A DNA stretch of 35,566 bases from Isoetes engelmannii (lineage: Eukaryota; Streptophyta; Lycopodiopsida; Isoetales; Isoetaceae): NCBI GenBank assembly GCA_011763485.2, contig JAANSK020250384.1:1-35566 (forward strand). Direction: 5' to 3'. Position numbers and translations under genes: made by a program. The notes under the pieces were generated by a model. It did not search any database, was not told where the DNA came from, and saw nothing but the letters and a program-made list of their open reading frames with translations. Position 1 is the first letter of the stretch. Each line of letters opens with the position of its first letter. Positions 9,478-21,297 of the stretch are shown here, one piece after another.

Positions 9478-11255
9478 TGGAGTCTAGAAATACTTTGGTA
9501 TCTGTAGGTTCGGACCGAGACACACCAGCTCCGAACCAACCTGGGGACTGAGTGAGTGAATCTGGGTTCCGAACTCAGAGCGAATCCCGATCCTGAACTC
9601 TTACGAAGCAAGTCTTAGCTCCAAACTCCAGCTCACCAAGGGGACTCTAACCCCCTGCCCCTTCTGAACATTCCCAACTAGCGAGAGGAGCTCGTCGGTT
9701 CTAGCTGGATTAGACCCTCACAAGAGGCTGCTACACAGCTTGTGGCAATCCCTCTATTGGTCCGTAAAGATCATAGTTGGGTTTGGCTTGGGAACCGAAA
9801 TGGGTTCATGACCTCTAAAACAAGAAGCATACTAACAAATGCAAAGTAATCCTTTGGCCAAGGTTCTAACTACGGGGTTCCATGAGATGCATGAATAGAA
9901 CTCTAAGAGTACCATCATTAGAGTACCATCATACATCTAGATAATCCATCCAAAGAGAACATACATCTAGAACATCCATCTAGTCTTAAGACTTTATTCC
10001 AACTAACCCACAAACGAGCTAAGCTAATAAAGCGCAAATGGGATTACACACTAACCTAAAGGTGTCCATGCTTCAAGCATGAGCTGCTATAATGAAGGGC
10101 AAGCTGCCGGAGTGAGCGTGGTACCTGGCGGGTAAAAGCTTGTTAGGGTGTGCCCAAAAAAGTATCATTTAGGAACCACAAAAGTATCCATTGCTGCATT
10201 TATTTTGGCCTATGAAGCATTATCTTTATCTTGAATTTGGATATTAACATGTTTTTGACTTTTATTTTGGATTTTTTATTATTTTTAAAATGACAAGGAA
10301 AAAAAATTATCCAATTTTGAAGTAGCTAATATAGACACTTTTGCATGTTCCAAAAGTGGCACATCCTAATATACTTTCACCCTGGTGCCATCATAAGGAG
10401 AGACTGGTCAAAGGCGTGAAAGATTTACCAAAAGGTATTTATAGGGGCTTACGCCTTTTATATGTGTACACGTATAAAGCATATAAGGCAGTCTAGCATA
10501 CATAGATGTGTATATGGACTATCCTATGGTATCTATGGTGCCACGGGGAGCATGTCCATTTCCCACATCACGTTATGTAGTATCCATATTGGTTCATAGG
10601 GCAGAAGTAGTGACATAACATCCTATGTTGTGTGTATACTGTGTAAAACTGCGAGAAGTATTACACTCTTTCACCCTTAAAGAAGGCGGATGTCGTCCTT
10701 GATGTCGTTGCCATTAACCTAACAACATTAACTAGTGACACAATTCTACATAATATCTCATCCTTTAGAAAACTTGGTCCAATATTTCACAAGGTCTCAA
10801 GGTACAGATATGACATACCTTTAATAAAAAATATACTGACTAGATTGTGTGCTGCTTTGGGTTAGGGATTCAGAAGGAGAGGTAGTTCCTCTCCAAAACG
10901 GTTTCCTTCACTTGCAAATATTCTTTGCTTTATTAAGTGACTTTAAAAAGATGGACTCTTTGTCTTTGATTGCCTAAATTCAGGTTCGAATGCCATGTCT
11001 TTCTCTTCTTTTGCTTCTGACACCTCCATCCTTCTGGAAAAGATCATTCTCGTCCTTCTTGGGGTTGTTTTTCTCTTTCTCTCACGGCTACCTTTCCTTC
11101 CCTTCTACTCAAGATATGCAATGGATCCGCTTAGATTTTTTTCTTCCCTCGCTGGATTTGGTCTTCTCTAATCATTTCATGGCCTTCTATTTAATCCCAT
11201 CTCTTGTACTCTCTTTCTCATCATCTTTCTCTTTTTTATGGATAATTATTTTTTA
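9478..11255. repeat. 1.8-kb direct repeat, copy 2
   Basis: Second copy of the unit at 7297, same orientation and co-linear. The match stops near 11250, after CTCATCATCTTTCTC. Downstream of this copy the sequence runs into exon-like DNA at 11464, whereas copy 1 runs into the AACCA-rich spacer. The two copies have clearly diverged, so the duplication is not recent. Confidence 0.85.
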
Positions 11256-11463
11256 TCTAATTTGGATGTGATCTGTGCAAGTCCTGCTCTGTATCCCCCT
11301 TAATACGTGGTCACTCCTCCTTCTTCTTCCTAGGAGCTCAGTAAATATTGTGTGATTATCTTTGCTACAAACAAAATATGCTGTGGTTGGATCGAGGGTC
11401 AGTCTTCTGAGCTGTTGTGTATGCTAGTTGACGAGCATATTTTTCCTGATATATATTTCTCAG

Positions 11464-11535
11464 GTGCTCAGTCTTTCCTCTATCTGGACCAGCAGGCCAC
11501 TGCCACAGAATTTAAGATTGCCCATCTTGGTGAAG
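11464..11535 (+). pseudogene. 72-bp exon-like fragment, unrecognised
   Basis: TTTCTCAG precedes and GAAG|GTAGGC follows a 72-bp open segment encoding AQSFLYLDQQATATEFKIAH plus a few residues. Splice signals and reading frame agree, but I recognise no family and see no well-formed neighbour exon. A second decayed open stretch follows at about 12305-12560. Both may be remnants of one lost gene. Confidence 0.3.
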
Positions 11536-13900
11536 GTAGGCTAGTTATATCTCTGTTCTCTGTTTATTGTCATCCTCTGGGTGAAATGATCACTGTGGAA
11601 CTCTATTGAGTATAATGTTTTATTTGAATGGATGCTCATATCTCCATCCCTAATAGTTCTAGTCCTCATTTGTTCAAATTTGTATGAGGAAAAGCCCCTC
11701 TTACGCTTGATTCTGAAGGGGAAAGCAGACCGACGCACGGAGCGCGGAGGTTTGCTTGACCCTCCGGAATCAAGCTCAGAGATGCTTTGCTCTAATGTAA
11801 AGGAAGGTTAGAACAAATTCAGAAGGGAAAATTTAGCAGAATCGGGTGTAGAAACAACAGTTTCAATATGGAAGTTGCTCTAAGGGCCTTGCCCACCATA
11901 GAGAGATGGAAATGATGTATAATAAAGTACTGGATAGAGTTGGCAAATTGCAAGGATCCTATAGCTACTTCAAGTGCCAGTGGTTAGAAGAGGAAGGCTC
12001 AGCTCCCGCAGATAATAGTGGGGTCCATATTCTTGTCAACTAAAGAGCCATATGCCCCGCAGCTCTTTGGTGTGTGGAAACTGGTATGCCCACCCTATAG
12101 TACCTGCCTCTGCGAAGGAGATGGTGATATTGCCCTATAGTATCCACATGTGGGGAGGAAGAGCAGGTAATTCCAATAGTACACACACCTCTGCTTCAGT
12201 GGGCAAGCATGTTATGTTCTTTCTATATGTCCCATTAATGTATATTTTACTATTCTGTTAATAATATTATACACTTATCTTTAAAAAAAAGAACATTGAT
12301 TTTCAGGTCATCAAATTTTACAGGATGGAGAATTGTTTGAATGAAGCTGAGGGAGGTTGCTAGGATTTCATCCTAGTAGGTCATGCTAAAGCTCACCCTT
12401 AAGATGTGCCAGAATCTGGAGCGCTGAAGAACACTCCATCATCGGACTTTGTAGAAAAGGATCAAACAAATGTCTAGGAATCTAACCAAGAAGTGGGATC
12501 AAGTTCAAGGGTTTCAATCTTCTGCACCTCGTCCAAATTTGTAGAGCTTGGGCAGGTCTTTTTCTTTTTTAAATGGTTAGTGGGGATCTGCCTCACTTTT
12601 CTTGCAATGATCTCGTGAGAACGACATTACAAGAAGTAATTATTGGCAATTAAACATACTTTATTTAAAAGCATAATCCATATGTTGAGGCGTGGGGGAG
12701 TAAAAGTCCACCTACTAATAGTAGTTCTTTTCGTACTTCTAAAGTCATCAATCATCAATGATAGGCATTTGAAGTGTCTACAATCCATGGTTTCACACTC
12801 ATTGATTCCATGGCTGGGCATTGTGATGTAAGGAGAGTGACTAGTTGGATTGGTTCTATTCTGTGTATTGTGAAGCAGTTGGAAAATGGTTTTTCTCTAT
12901 GTGTCGTTTTCTGCTGAAGATGATAGCGTGACCAAGCCAACCGCCAAGCATAGAAGCAACAGAGGGTTCATTCTGACTTTTTTTGGCATTACATTCCTAG
13001 TTCCAACAGATCCATCAAGAATTTATGGAAGCTCCATGTTGGTTTCAAATTTAAAGATTATTGCCGAATCTAATGGATCATGTTCTTTTCAAGAGCTTTG
13101 CTAATGGACGTGGTTCATATGCGGCACACTCTATGCAATATGTTGCATGTATTTGTATATGAGGAGTGGCAATTATATTGCACGCATGAGTTCGCATTGT
13201 TGAACTATTCAGACCTACACAACTATTTCTCTTCATGCCCATCTCTTCTAGCATATGTTTTCTATTCCTAACCAATAGCTGACCCATTGGGCAATTTTAT
13301 AATGTCGCTATGAATGATAAGTTTTAAAGTGCTATGTATTTATATCATCCTCCAATAGTTTTATCTTTATCATAACCTCGACTATTAACATGTTCATGGC
13401 TTTTATTTTTGAATTTTTAAGTTAGTTTTGATGAAGAGAACAAGGAAAAAATACTAATTTCTGAGGTACCTAAGGTAGGTATTTTGGCAGAATATAAAAG
13501 TGGATACCCATAGCATGTCATTACCAAGGAGGAAAGATCCAATCCCCAAAAATATGAATTTGTCTCAGACATGGGGGTTTGAAATAGCTTCCTGGATATT
13601 GAATTATCTCGAGAAGCAAGAGAACATGGGTGGGTTGGTGATTTGATGCAAAGGAAGTAGCAAAGACTTGGTAGCATACGGTCCTTCGACTGGGCAACAT
13701 AACTCATAGTTGATTCGACCATGGAAGGCTTTCAAGCGGTCCTGTAGTTTGAAATTGAAGGCCCACTATCATACATGTGAACAATAGAAGGAGGTATCAC
13801 CAGACGTTTTGGAGCTTGTTCCTGCTCGTATAGCTAATTCATCAGACGTTGGTAGATGAGAAGAATCTGCAGCATGCAAGTGGTCTTAAATTTATTGTAT
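11536..13900. other. Decayed intergenic sequence
   Basis: No intact gene. At 12305-12560 a plus-strand stretch after TTTTCAG reads as exon-like sequence (VIKFYRMENCLNEAEG, later VSIFCTSSKFVELGQ before a possible GT donor) but contains in-frame stops. The segment 12840-13090 has a fairly long open frame without any recognisable domain. Both look like gene debris. Confidence 0.35.
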
Positions 13901-13939
13901 AAGGAAGGAAGGAAGGAAGGAAGGAAGGAAGGAAGGAAG
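13901..13939. repeat. AAGG microsatellite
   Basis: A 39-bp run of about ten AAGG units, ending at AAGTATATT. Likely length-polymorphic. Confidence 0.95.
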
Positions 13940-14579
13940 TATATTTTAACGTCCACGGAGGCCAGAGGCCTATGAGACGGCACAGTACAAGGGGGGGACC
14001 GAAGTCCTTAACCAGAACAAGAACCGAAGTCCTTACAAACAAACAAGCTAAACAAAGTAAATGGACCGAAGCAACAAGCAGTCTCTTTGAGTTTTGTGAT
14101 TGGCATGCTACTGGAGTTGGAGATACATGGCAGATAGAAATTGTTTATGATGGTTCTAAGTATATTGTAATTAGATTCATGTGGCGTCCAAAGAGCACGT
14201 TTGCATGTCGAGGCTTTCTTGCAGTCTTATTATTGCTAGATGACCCTCGTACAATATTCATTTTCAAGAATGTTTCAAGAATGGGGGTAAATGAGATTCT
14301 AGTCAAATCTTTCTAAATGAAATTGTTATCGAAGTAAATGTGGTTTCAAGTTCTTATGGCATGCGAACAAAGAAGAAATAGGTAGTCTTTTCATGCAGAG
14401 TATTCTCTTGTTTCAAGGTGGTGTGATATTCCACTAATGTTTTTTATTCGCTGGCAAATAATATCCATGTATTTAATTCCTGATGACCATGAAAATCATT
14501 TAGGCTAAGGGCCCCTTAACTATGTTTAAACAAGATAACATGCTGAGCTAATGTAATGTTCGGGGGAAGCGATTATAGC
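13940..14579. other. Gene-free stretch
   Basis: Holds a plus-strand open frame of about 114 codons (13972-14316) with no recognisable domain, no splice context and no codon signature that convinces me. I do not annotate it as a gene. Confidence 0.35.
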
Positions 14580-14950
14580 CTATTATAGGCCTATATTAGT
14601 TCCAATAACTTCCCCTCATGCTATTATAGGCCTATATTATTTCCAATAACTCCCCCTCATGCTATTATAGGCCTATATTATTTCCAATAACTTCCCCTGT
14701 CACCTATTGTCCTATCTCCCAATCATGTCACCTATTGTCCTATCCCCCAATCATGCAACGTGGCTGCTGTTGAATGACCCAATACGTAACGTAATGGGCC
14801 TATTACAAGAGGCTCGAAGCTTGCTCATACAACGTGGCTGATGTCCATAATTGAATGACCCAATACGCTACGTAATGGGCCTATTACAAGAGGCTAGAAG
14901 CTCGCTTGTCCTAACAAGCTCGCCAGCCCCCTAACAAGCTCGCCAGCCCC
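14580..14950. repeat. Compound block of four successive tandem repeats
   Basis: Four different units follow one another without a gap. A: 41 bp, 14580-14620, 14621-14661 and 14662 to about 14698 (core CTATTATAGGCCTATATTA). B: 28 bp, 14700-14727 and 14728-14755 (TCACCTATTGTCCTATC type). C: 74 and 81 bp, 14756-14829 and 14830-14910, sharing CAACGTGGCTG, TTGAATGACCCAATACG and CGTAATGGGCCTATTACAAG. D: 20 bp, 14911-14930 and 14931-14950, identical. No coding potential is seen. Confidence 0.9.
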
Positions 14951-15767
14951 TTGCCTCCTCTAATAGCCTCTCTAGGCACATTACCTCTTACAAAAGCTTA
15001 TTGGCGATTATAGTTTGGATATTAATTTCCAATTTGTGGTGTACTATGGTCTTGATCATCTAACTCAACATCATAAGTGGTGGCAACTTTGGGCTGCCCA
15101 ATCACAAATTGGTGAATTGTGACCAAATTTATTAAAAGTAGATCTCTAAAATGCCATTCAGGACATCCTCTTTCATTTATTTCTGTTTGGTGCTTTCTTT
15201 TTCTAGTTCGCTGATAAGCAGCAGTATAATATATTGTTACTTCATTGAAAGATGCAAGGGTGAAAGGATGGGCGCCCCATTCTTTTGATGAATTTTTTAA
15301 TTGCACCATTTACTTTGTTGACTTACAAGATCTCTAATAGTAGATCTCTAATAGTTGTTAACTTATGTAGCTTGATTCTTAAAGAGACGCTGCTATAAAA
15401 AGAAATACAAAAATACCCTTCGCATCTACATTCAGATGCTTTTCAGTTTTGCTGTCAAAAAAATTAGGAATTTGGTTAAGTTCACTCATCTTTTGCAAGA
15501 GAAGTTGTAGCAATTAAGTAGATGATCTAAACTATATATTGGTAGAGATCATTAGCCATAGCAGCAGGAACCATCCAATGTCTAATCACGAGGCCTAGAA
15601 CGGCATACGATCAAATGCTTTTGAATTTAAATTTAAACCAAAGAAAACTCAAATCTTACACTTTATCTTCCTTTCCTCAACTTTCTTGAATGCGGTTACC
15701 CTTTCAAGCACTTCTATAGCTTTGACTTGCACTGAGATTATGTTAGGCGGCTGCAACCTGACACAGC
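14951..15767. other. Spacer and TMN 3' flank
   Basis: No gene seen. The right end should contain the 3'UTR of the minus-strand TM9SF gene. A short ATAGTAGATCTCTA motif is repeated near 15335-15350. Confidence 0.4.
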
Positions 15768-18700
15768 TCATTCGCATTTGATCGCACGATAAATGTGCCG
15801 CACAAAAAGCAAAGAGGCCCGGTAACCAATTGCACCAAGCATCAGAAAGAACCCATAACATACACATCCCATGTAGCCAAAAAAGAAGGATGTCTGCATC
15901 AGTCCAGTCATATCAGATCTTGCATAGTAATAGTAGAAGCAATAACCATAGATGAATAAGCCAGTAGAGCCACCACAGAACACGGATCTGGAATGAGGTA
16001 AGTGTCAGAGACAAAACTTTGAAAGTAACTAGTAAAATCAAGACTTCCACAGTACCTCCACCACCATTCATGGTCCTCAACGGCAAGTTGAAAATAGGTC
16101 AGGGAGATGGTGATAAATGCAGTCACAATTATGAGTATTATAAAGACTACAAAAAGGATGCTGTATATAGTGTATATCTTATGGCCCCAAACGCTTGCAA
16201 AAATGTAGTAAAGCTCGATGTATATAGCACTGAAAGGAAGAAAACCCGCCATGCACATCTGAAATTTTTATTTTTAAGGAAACAAAAAATTATCATTAAT
16301 ATTTTAGGTAATAATTTACTTGCCATATATTTAATGACATCTTAAAAAAAAGACAAAAATAAAGACTTGGTTGAAATTGCTTTCAATTCTATCAAAATAC
16401 TACTCATTGTGACATGTTAACTAAGTATTCAAGAACATAATTTAAGTCAGAAATGTCTATCGCTCTTTTAAATTCATAAAATCGTTGTGGTACATAAGCA
16501 TCACCAGAACTATATGGCCAATCAAACTAAAAATTGGAATGCAAAGAAGAAATGCACCTCCCAATATAAATTTATCTTTTCTAGAACGACATATTACAAC
16601 TAGACAATTTTATAAATTCCATGGAAAGATACTTGGAACCTACAAGCTATGTGCAGAAATGCATGAGATTGGCCGAACACAATACCTGAGGAACAGTATT
16701 TCGATACCACGGTAATGCAGGAATTTCACGAGGATACTTGTTAGTTCGGCAAGGAGCATAAAACTCTGTCTTGTTGTTTTTACCAATAAGACCACCGAGG
16801 ACCTGCAAAAATACAGGAGTTACTACCTAGGAAGTTATAACAAGCAAGAACGCAAAACAAAAAGCTCTTATAGACTATATTCCAATATTAGATTCTAAAC
16901 TTTTTTACTTTCTAGCTTCAACAGTATACGTGGCATATTACGTGTCTCATCATGATACAATCAAGTAGCTCATAAAACTAGATGTACTCTAGAGATGTCA
17001 CAAATTGATATACATAATTCTGCATTGAATTCGCCAGAAGTAACTTACTGTGAGGGGGAAAGTGACAAGAGCCCATATTACTGCAATGATGAGAATTGTC
17101 CCAAATGGTAATGCAGCTGTAGACCGGTAACCAATAGCAACGCTGTTGTTGAAGCAGAAAACAAGGAACAGCGGGCCACAAAATAAGGATGCAGTCAAGA
17201 GGAGATTCCGGACCTGTCAAATTATTGTACAAAACCATTCAAATGAGAATAAGAGAGAGGAAAAAGGAGGAGATGGAGCAGGCAAATGGGTAAGTAGACT
17301 TGTCACTTTCTTTGTGACTTGCAGTTTAGAAAGTCCATTGTATTAGTTGTAACTTAACCAATATAAAGCAAAACTGGAATACATGGTTTAAAATACTTGG
17401 CTCATACATGTAAATGCTGCACCAAATAGGACATTAAAAAGAGATGGAACCGAATACAAAACACATACCCAACTTTCACCACCCATTTGCTTATACAAAT
17501 GTGCAGAAACATATCCAGATATTCCAGCTGTGAGGGCATAGATAACAAGACATGCAGTGTTGAGCGCTCCTCGATTATAAGGATAAAATACGCCAACCAG
17601 TGACAAGCCAAATATGCACAATACAAGAACAAGTAGCTGTGTGCCACTCCCAACAATTGCTGCAAACACACTGGAAAGCAGCACACTGTGAAGAATAGAA
17701 TAACATTTGACAAATCCAGATACTTAACAAGTTTGAAATTTACTTTGGATGAGATGGGAAGCGGAAAACATCCCCATGAATGTACTTCCAGCCTGTCTCA
17801 TCAGGATCTTCTTCATCTTCCTTTGAGTATCTAAACAGAAACCAAAATCCATAAAACATGTTAGTGGTTTGTCCTAGAGTGAAGGTTTTATAAAGCAGAT
17901 AAGCACTCCAAAATAAAGCTACAATGCATATAGATATAATGCATCTTAGCAATCCACTAGCTGTAAACCCTACCTACAGACCATAATGGAATAACATAAT
18001 AGGATAATAAGAATAGCTATGTTTGTAAGAGTAACTTAAACAAAGTAACCTACCTGCTACACCTGTGTGTAAGAACTTGTCAAACAGAAGTTACTTTACT
18101 TTCACACACACACACAGGACAAGTACTTTTTGAATTCACTTATTCTGAAACAAGAAAGTTGCTGTAAGATATCTTACTTCACAAAGTCATTTTTAAGCAC
18201 CCGCATGAGAATTGTAGCAAGAAATCCAGTCAATAACAAGACAGTTACACATGAGTTGATGATGGAAAACCAGTGAATTTCCAGGTGTTGTGGGAGGAAG
18301 GAATATCGCTGGTATTTCTCCATTCGGCGACTGAATATCTGATCAGTTGTCTTCCATTTCACAGAATATGTGAAGTCAACTGTGACTGGTTCATCATCTG
18401 TGATGTCAATAACTTTGGAAGAATCAGTCGAGACACTAATTTCTATAACTTGATCGCCATTATATGATACGTCAAAATGAACATGTGTAAAGAGTTGATA
18501 GTGGTCTTCTTTATCCCCTGGTTCTACTTTGCCAATAAATCCCCATAATGGAAGATCATCAAAAAACATCTGCATCAGATTTTACTTATAAAAATCAGTA
18601 AATAAAGCTCACCATTTCCCCACATGCATTTGAGGTTTGATGATTGGCGCAAACATGAGGATGGACCTCTTACCTGAAAGTAGTAATCTTGCTGCACAGC

Positions 18701-19692
18701 TTTACGAAACTGCCTTTTCTGTTCAGGCTCGAGTTTTGTACTACATAGCTTTTCCAAATCCTTGTCCATCTTAAAACTAAGATTGAACAGGGTTGTTACC
18801 ATACGATCTCCTTCTAAAACTTCCCCTAGATCTTCAGTTTTATGCTTCACATTTTCAGGCACACAGAATGGAAGGTCATAATACTGGTAAGTTTCACTGC
18901 ATAAGACATCACAGCGAGGTCAGCTGAATGGCATACATCTACAGACATTTCACCTCTATGATGCTAAGCCCAATTAAGAGATTCAGGTCATCATTGTCTG
19001 GAAAAACTTGTTATGGTAGTCCGATACAGTTTCTCCAGGAAGTTAATATATATGACAGTATATATATGGATATCAAACAGTATGTTGTGTGAGATTCACG
19101 TTCACAAAAGTATGCAAATGATAAGACTTAAGCATGCTGATTTTGACTATTAAAATCTAGGAATTACAATAATAAAGATAAAACAGTGATCTAACTTGAG
19201 GTGTGCACTCAACGCACCATCAAGGTGTAAAAGCGCTTCCGCACTCTAGAGGAAGTAGTCTACTCCAATAACCAATATAACATAATCTGAAGGTAATCTC
19301 TAATCCATTGTGAATGCATGCAGATGCATTGCTTTATGGATACCTAATGTATGTAATTGCGTGGTAAGAATTATGAAGACATTGGAAAAATGATCCGACA
19401 GTGTCTAGAAATGCGATCTAGGCAAAAATACAAAAAAAATGAACAAATAGCGTTTTCTCTCCTATCAGATCCAAGATAAAAAAAATGTAGTATGCCTTTA
19501 CCTTGGATTATGAAAAGGTCCCACTTTGTTGGCATACAGTGGCACCCTGTCACCGTCTCCATATTTGTGATCACTTGAACTAAGCAATCTACGAAATGCT
19601 GAGCTTCCATCTCCAAAGTCCCTTCTTCCAGCTACCACTTTCAACAGCACAATGAGAACACACAACACCTCTCGATATCTGATTCTGGCCAT
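15768..19692 (-). CDS. TMN: Transmembrane 9 superfamily protein (TM9SF/endomembrane EMP70 family), complete, 9 exons
   Basis: Nonaspanin-type Golgi/endosomal membrane protein; the family acts in protein sorting and metal homeostasis. Exons (minus strand): 19692-19502, 18896-18674, 18569-18178, 17830-17744, 17670-17469, 17213-17049, 16802-16686, 16258-16056, 15987-15768. All introns are GT-AG and all phases join, giving 1800 nt and 599 aa, close to the ~590 aa of Arabidopsis TMN2-4. Residues 1-22 are a signal peptide ([14 protein letters not shown] core). The large lumenal domain (23 to about 240) includes [20 protein letters not shown] and [10 protein letters not shown]. Nine membrane segments begin at about 245. 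Family landmarks: [74 protein letters not shown] and [10 protein letters not shown]. The C terminus IYRAIKCE carries the KXE COPI-binding retrieval signal known for plant TMNs. No break was seen. Confidence 0.95.
18103..18116. repeat. CA dinucleotide run in a TMN intron
   Basis: Seven CA units inside the third intron of the TM9SF gene. No functional significance is visible. Confidence 0.9.
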
Positions 19693-19739
19693 TCTGATTT
19701 TGACTCAGATCCACGCCACTATCAAAGATCTAGACAGAT

Positions 19740-19808
19740 CTGAAAAGAACCGAGATTAGTTTATAAAACCAGTCCAGAAAAAGCCTGTCCAAGAACAAAG
19801 AAACAGAC
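19740..19808 (-). other. Likely 5'UTR intron of the TMN gene
   Basis: On the minus strand, ATCGAAG|GTCTGTTTC at 19809/19808 and a T-rich acceptor TTCTTTTCAG|ATCTG at 19740/19739 define a 69-bp intron 47 bp upstream of the ATG. The leader exon would extend from 19809 to somewhere near 19990. This is inferred from splice motifs only. Leader introns are common in plant housekeeping genes. Confidence 0.5.
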
Positions 19809-20237
19809 CTTCGATGGAGAACAATTTTTGTAGAAACAAGCAAAATCGCCGGATCTAAAAACAGGAAGAAGGGACCTTCAAAAAGACATTCTTTCATGGA
19901 GGCATGGACTGGAATTTGCGGCAGAATACGGTGGCTACATTACCCTGGGACTAGTGAGGAAGCTCGAGGGAGAGACTTTGTGCCTGTACTTGTTAACGTC
20001 TCCATCTAAAGCAGCCCTAGTCCCTGCAAAATAGGAAAAGTCCATGTGATATCTTTTCTAATGTCAATCATATATATATTTGGGCATTCATATTTTACCG
20101 ATTTGTAAAAAAGAAATTTGTTAAATTTACACCATTTTTTGGATCGTGTAAAAATAATATTACGTACTAGGTAATTGATGGGCAGCGGGGTTTTATACAA
20201 CATAATTTCAACAAAGTTTTTACACCATATAACGGCA
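19809..20237. other. TMN leader and promoter region
   Basis: Should contain the 5'UTR and promoter of the minus-strand TMN gene. A TATATATATATG stretch near 20070 could serve as a TATA region. A second acceptor-like TATTTTGCAG|GGAC near 20025 may mark another leader exon boundary. Beyond that it is AT-rich DNA without genes. Confidence 0.35.
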
Positions 20238-20271
20238 AGGTGCAAGGCTCACTGCTCGTCGCCTTGCACCT
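20238..20271. repeat. Perfect 11-bp hairpin
   Basis: AGGTGCAAGGC (20238-20248) and GCCTTGCACCT (20261-20271) are exact reverse complements around a 12-nt loop. It is GC-rich in AT-rich surroundings, about 0.55 kb upstream of the TMN ATG. It could be a MITE core. I see no outer terminal repeats. Confidence 0.75.
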
Positions 20272-20559
20272 CGTCCATATATTGCGTAAAAGCCCACATG
20301 TTTTTTGCCTAATACGAATGCATGGTCAATTGAACGGGGACACAAAGTCTAAAATGACCAATAGTGGACCACTTTAGTATTTTCTCTTTAGAAATCTAGA
20401 CAACAATCTATTTCTGCTAAGAAGATTAAACCATTAAAAGTACCCTCTGAAAACTAATACCATAACTTTTTTCAAGGAAAAAGAATTTATTTTTCCTGGT
20501 CGACAAATTGCATAAAGTCGTCCTCCTAAAAGTTCCATGGAATCGTAAACTTGCCAAAA
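20272..20559. other. Gene-free stretch
   Basis: AT-rich sequence with nothing recognisable up to the left edge of the copia gag copy. Confidence 0.4.
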
Positions 20560-21248
20560 AAAGATTGGGAATTGCATGAGACCCACTTTAATGTAATGCG
20601 TTTTTTTTAGATATTTACCTCAACTACATCATCTGCTTCCCCTTCAGGCTCAGCTGAAATTTCCCTTGCAACATTTAGTGCAGCAGACCTTTGACCACCT
20701 CTATCCCTTCCAAATCTTCCTCTTCCTCCGCTAACACTTCCTCCTCGAGAATATCCACCTCTGCCTTCATCATTTTTGGATCTGTTCTTTACACTAGAAT
20801 ATGTTGCAGCCACATGATCAAATCCTTCACAATTATAACACCTTATCTATTTTTTAGACTTGAGACAGCCTGCTTTGAGATGGCCATAGCCACTGCAGCT
20901 ACAGCAGAGGTCTATTCTTCCCATGTTTGGGCCTTCAGATCGTCCCTTTCCTGCAAACAATACTTCAGTTTGTTCTTCTTTATTTCCTACTACCTTCTTC
21001 TATTTAAGCTTCATATGTATCGTACGCTCAGCTTCATCTCTATTCTTAGCTGCATTTCTAACAAGAGTAGACAAGTACCCATAGTTAGAAAAGGCCCTGC
21101 AAATAGACAAGATCTGATAGTCTAATGTTACAAGAACTCTTGCTCCTTCCAAATCAGTCACGTGTTATCAAACTTCTGGAAAAATTTAGTTACACTGTCT
21201 TTATCATGATATTAAATCTCCTGAGCTCCCTGTCCAAAGCCCTCATAC
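20560..21248 (-). mobile_element. Ty1/copia retrotransposon fragment, gag region, copy A (fossil)
   Basis: Minus-strand remnant of a copia-type gag region. Parts visible are a zinc-knuckle region (CCHC type, near 20820-20900) and a glycine/arginine-rich tail (GRGGYSRGGS, SGGRGRFGRD) followed by an acidic end. It is a partial copy with several breaks and no LTRs. It shares its left edge and about 650 bp with copy B on the other side of the LINE. Both copies have diverged by many scattered changes, so the element is old and inactive. Confidence 0.75.
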
Positions 21249-21271
21249 CTGCCTCCTTCACTGCGAACTAT

Positions 21272-21297
21272 CTTTCTCGACTTGAAGGTCGAGAAAG
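21272..21297. repeat. Perfect 10-bp hairpin
   Basis: CTTTCTCGAC and GTCGAGAAAG are exact reverse complements with the 6-nt loop TTGAAG. A related, imperfect pair follows at about 21330-21356 (CTTTCTCGACTCGCGGATCAAGAAAG). Possibly two diverged copies of one hairpin. Confidence 0.75.

Noticed and set aside
10980-10996. tRNA gene or SINE B-box (GGTTCGAATGCC)
   Set aside because: The B-box match is good, but no A-box or cloverleaf can be found at the right distance. The same site in repeat copy 1 is less well matched.
7297-11255. The 1.8-kb direct repeats as the LTRs of one retrotransposon
   Set aside because: The enclosed 360 bp has no primer binding site, polypurine tract or gag/pol similarity, and the right ends do not close with a convincing CA.
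10990-11271. 93-codon open frame as a small membrane protein gene
   Set aside because: Its hydrophobicity comes from a pyrimidine-rich tract, and the matching stretch of repeat copy 1 is not open.
13972-14316. 114-codon open frame as a gene
   Set aside because: No domain, homologue or splice context is recognisable, and it lies next to a microsatellite in decayed DNA.
14580-14950. CRISPR-like array
   Set aside because: Units are directly adjacent, of four different kinds and without unique spacers. The setting is a plant nuclear genome.
21272-21297. Hairpin as a transcription terminator
   Set aside because: Intrinsic hairpin terminators are prokaryotic, and the hairpin is not followed by a T-run.
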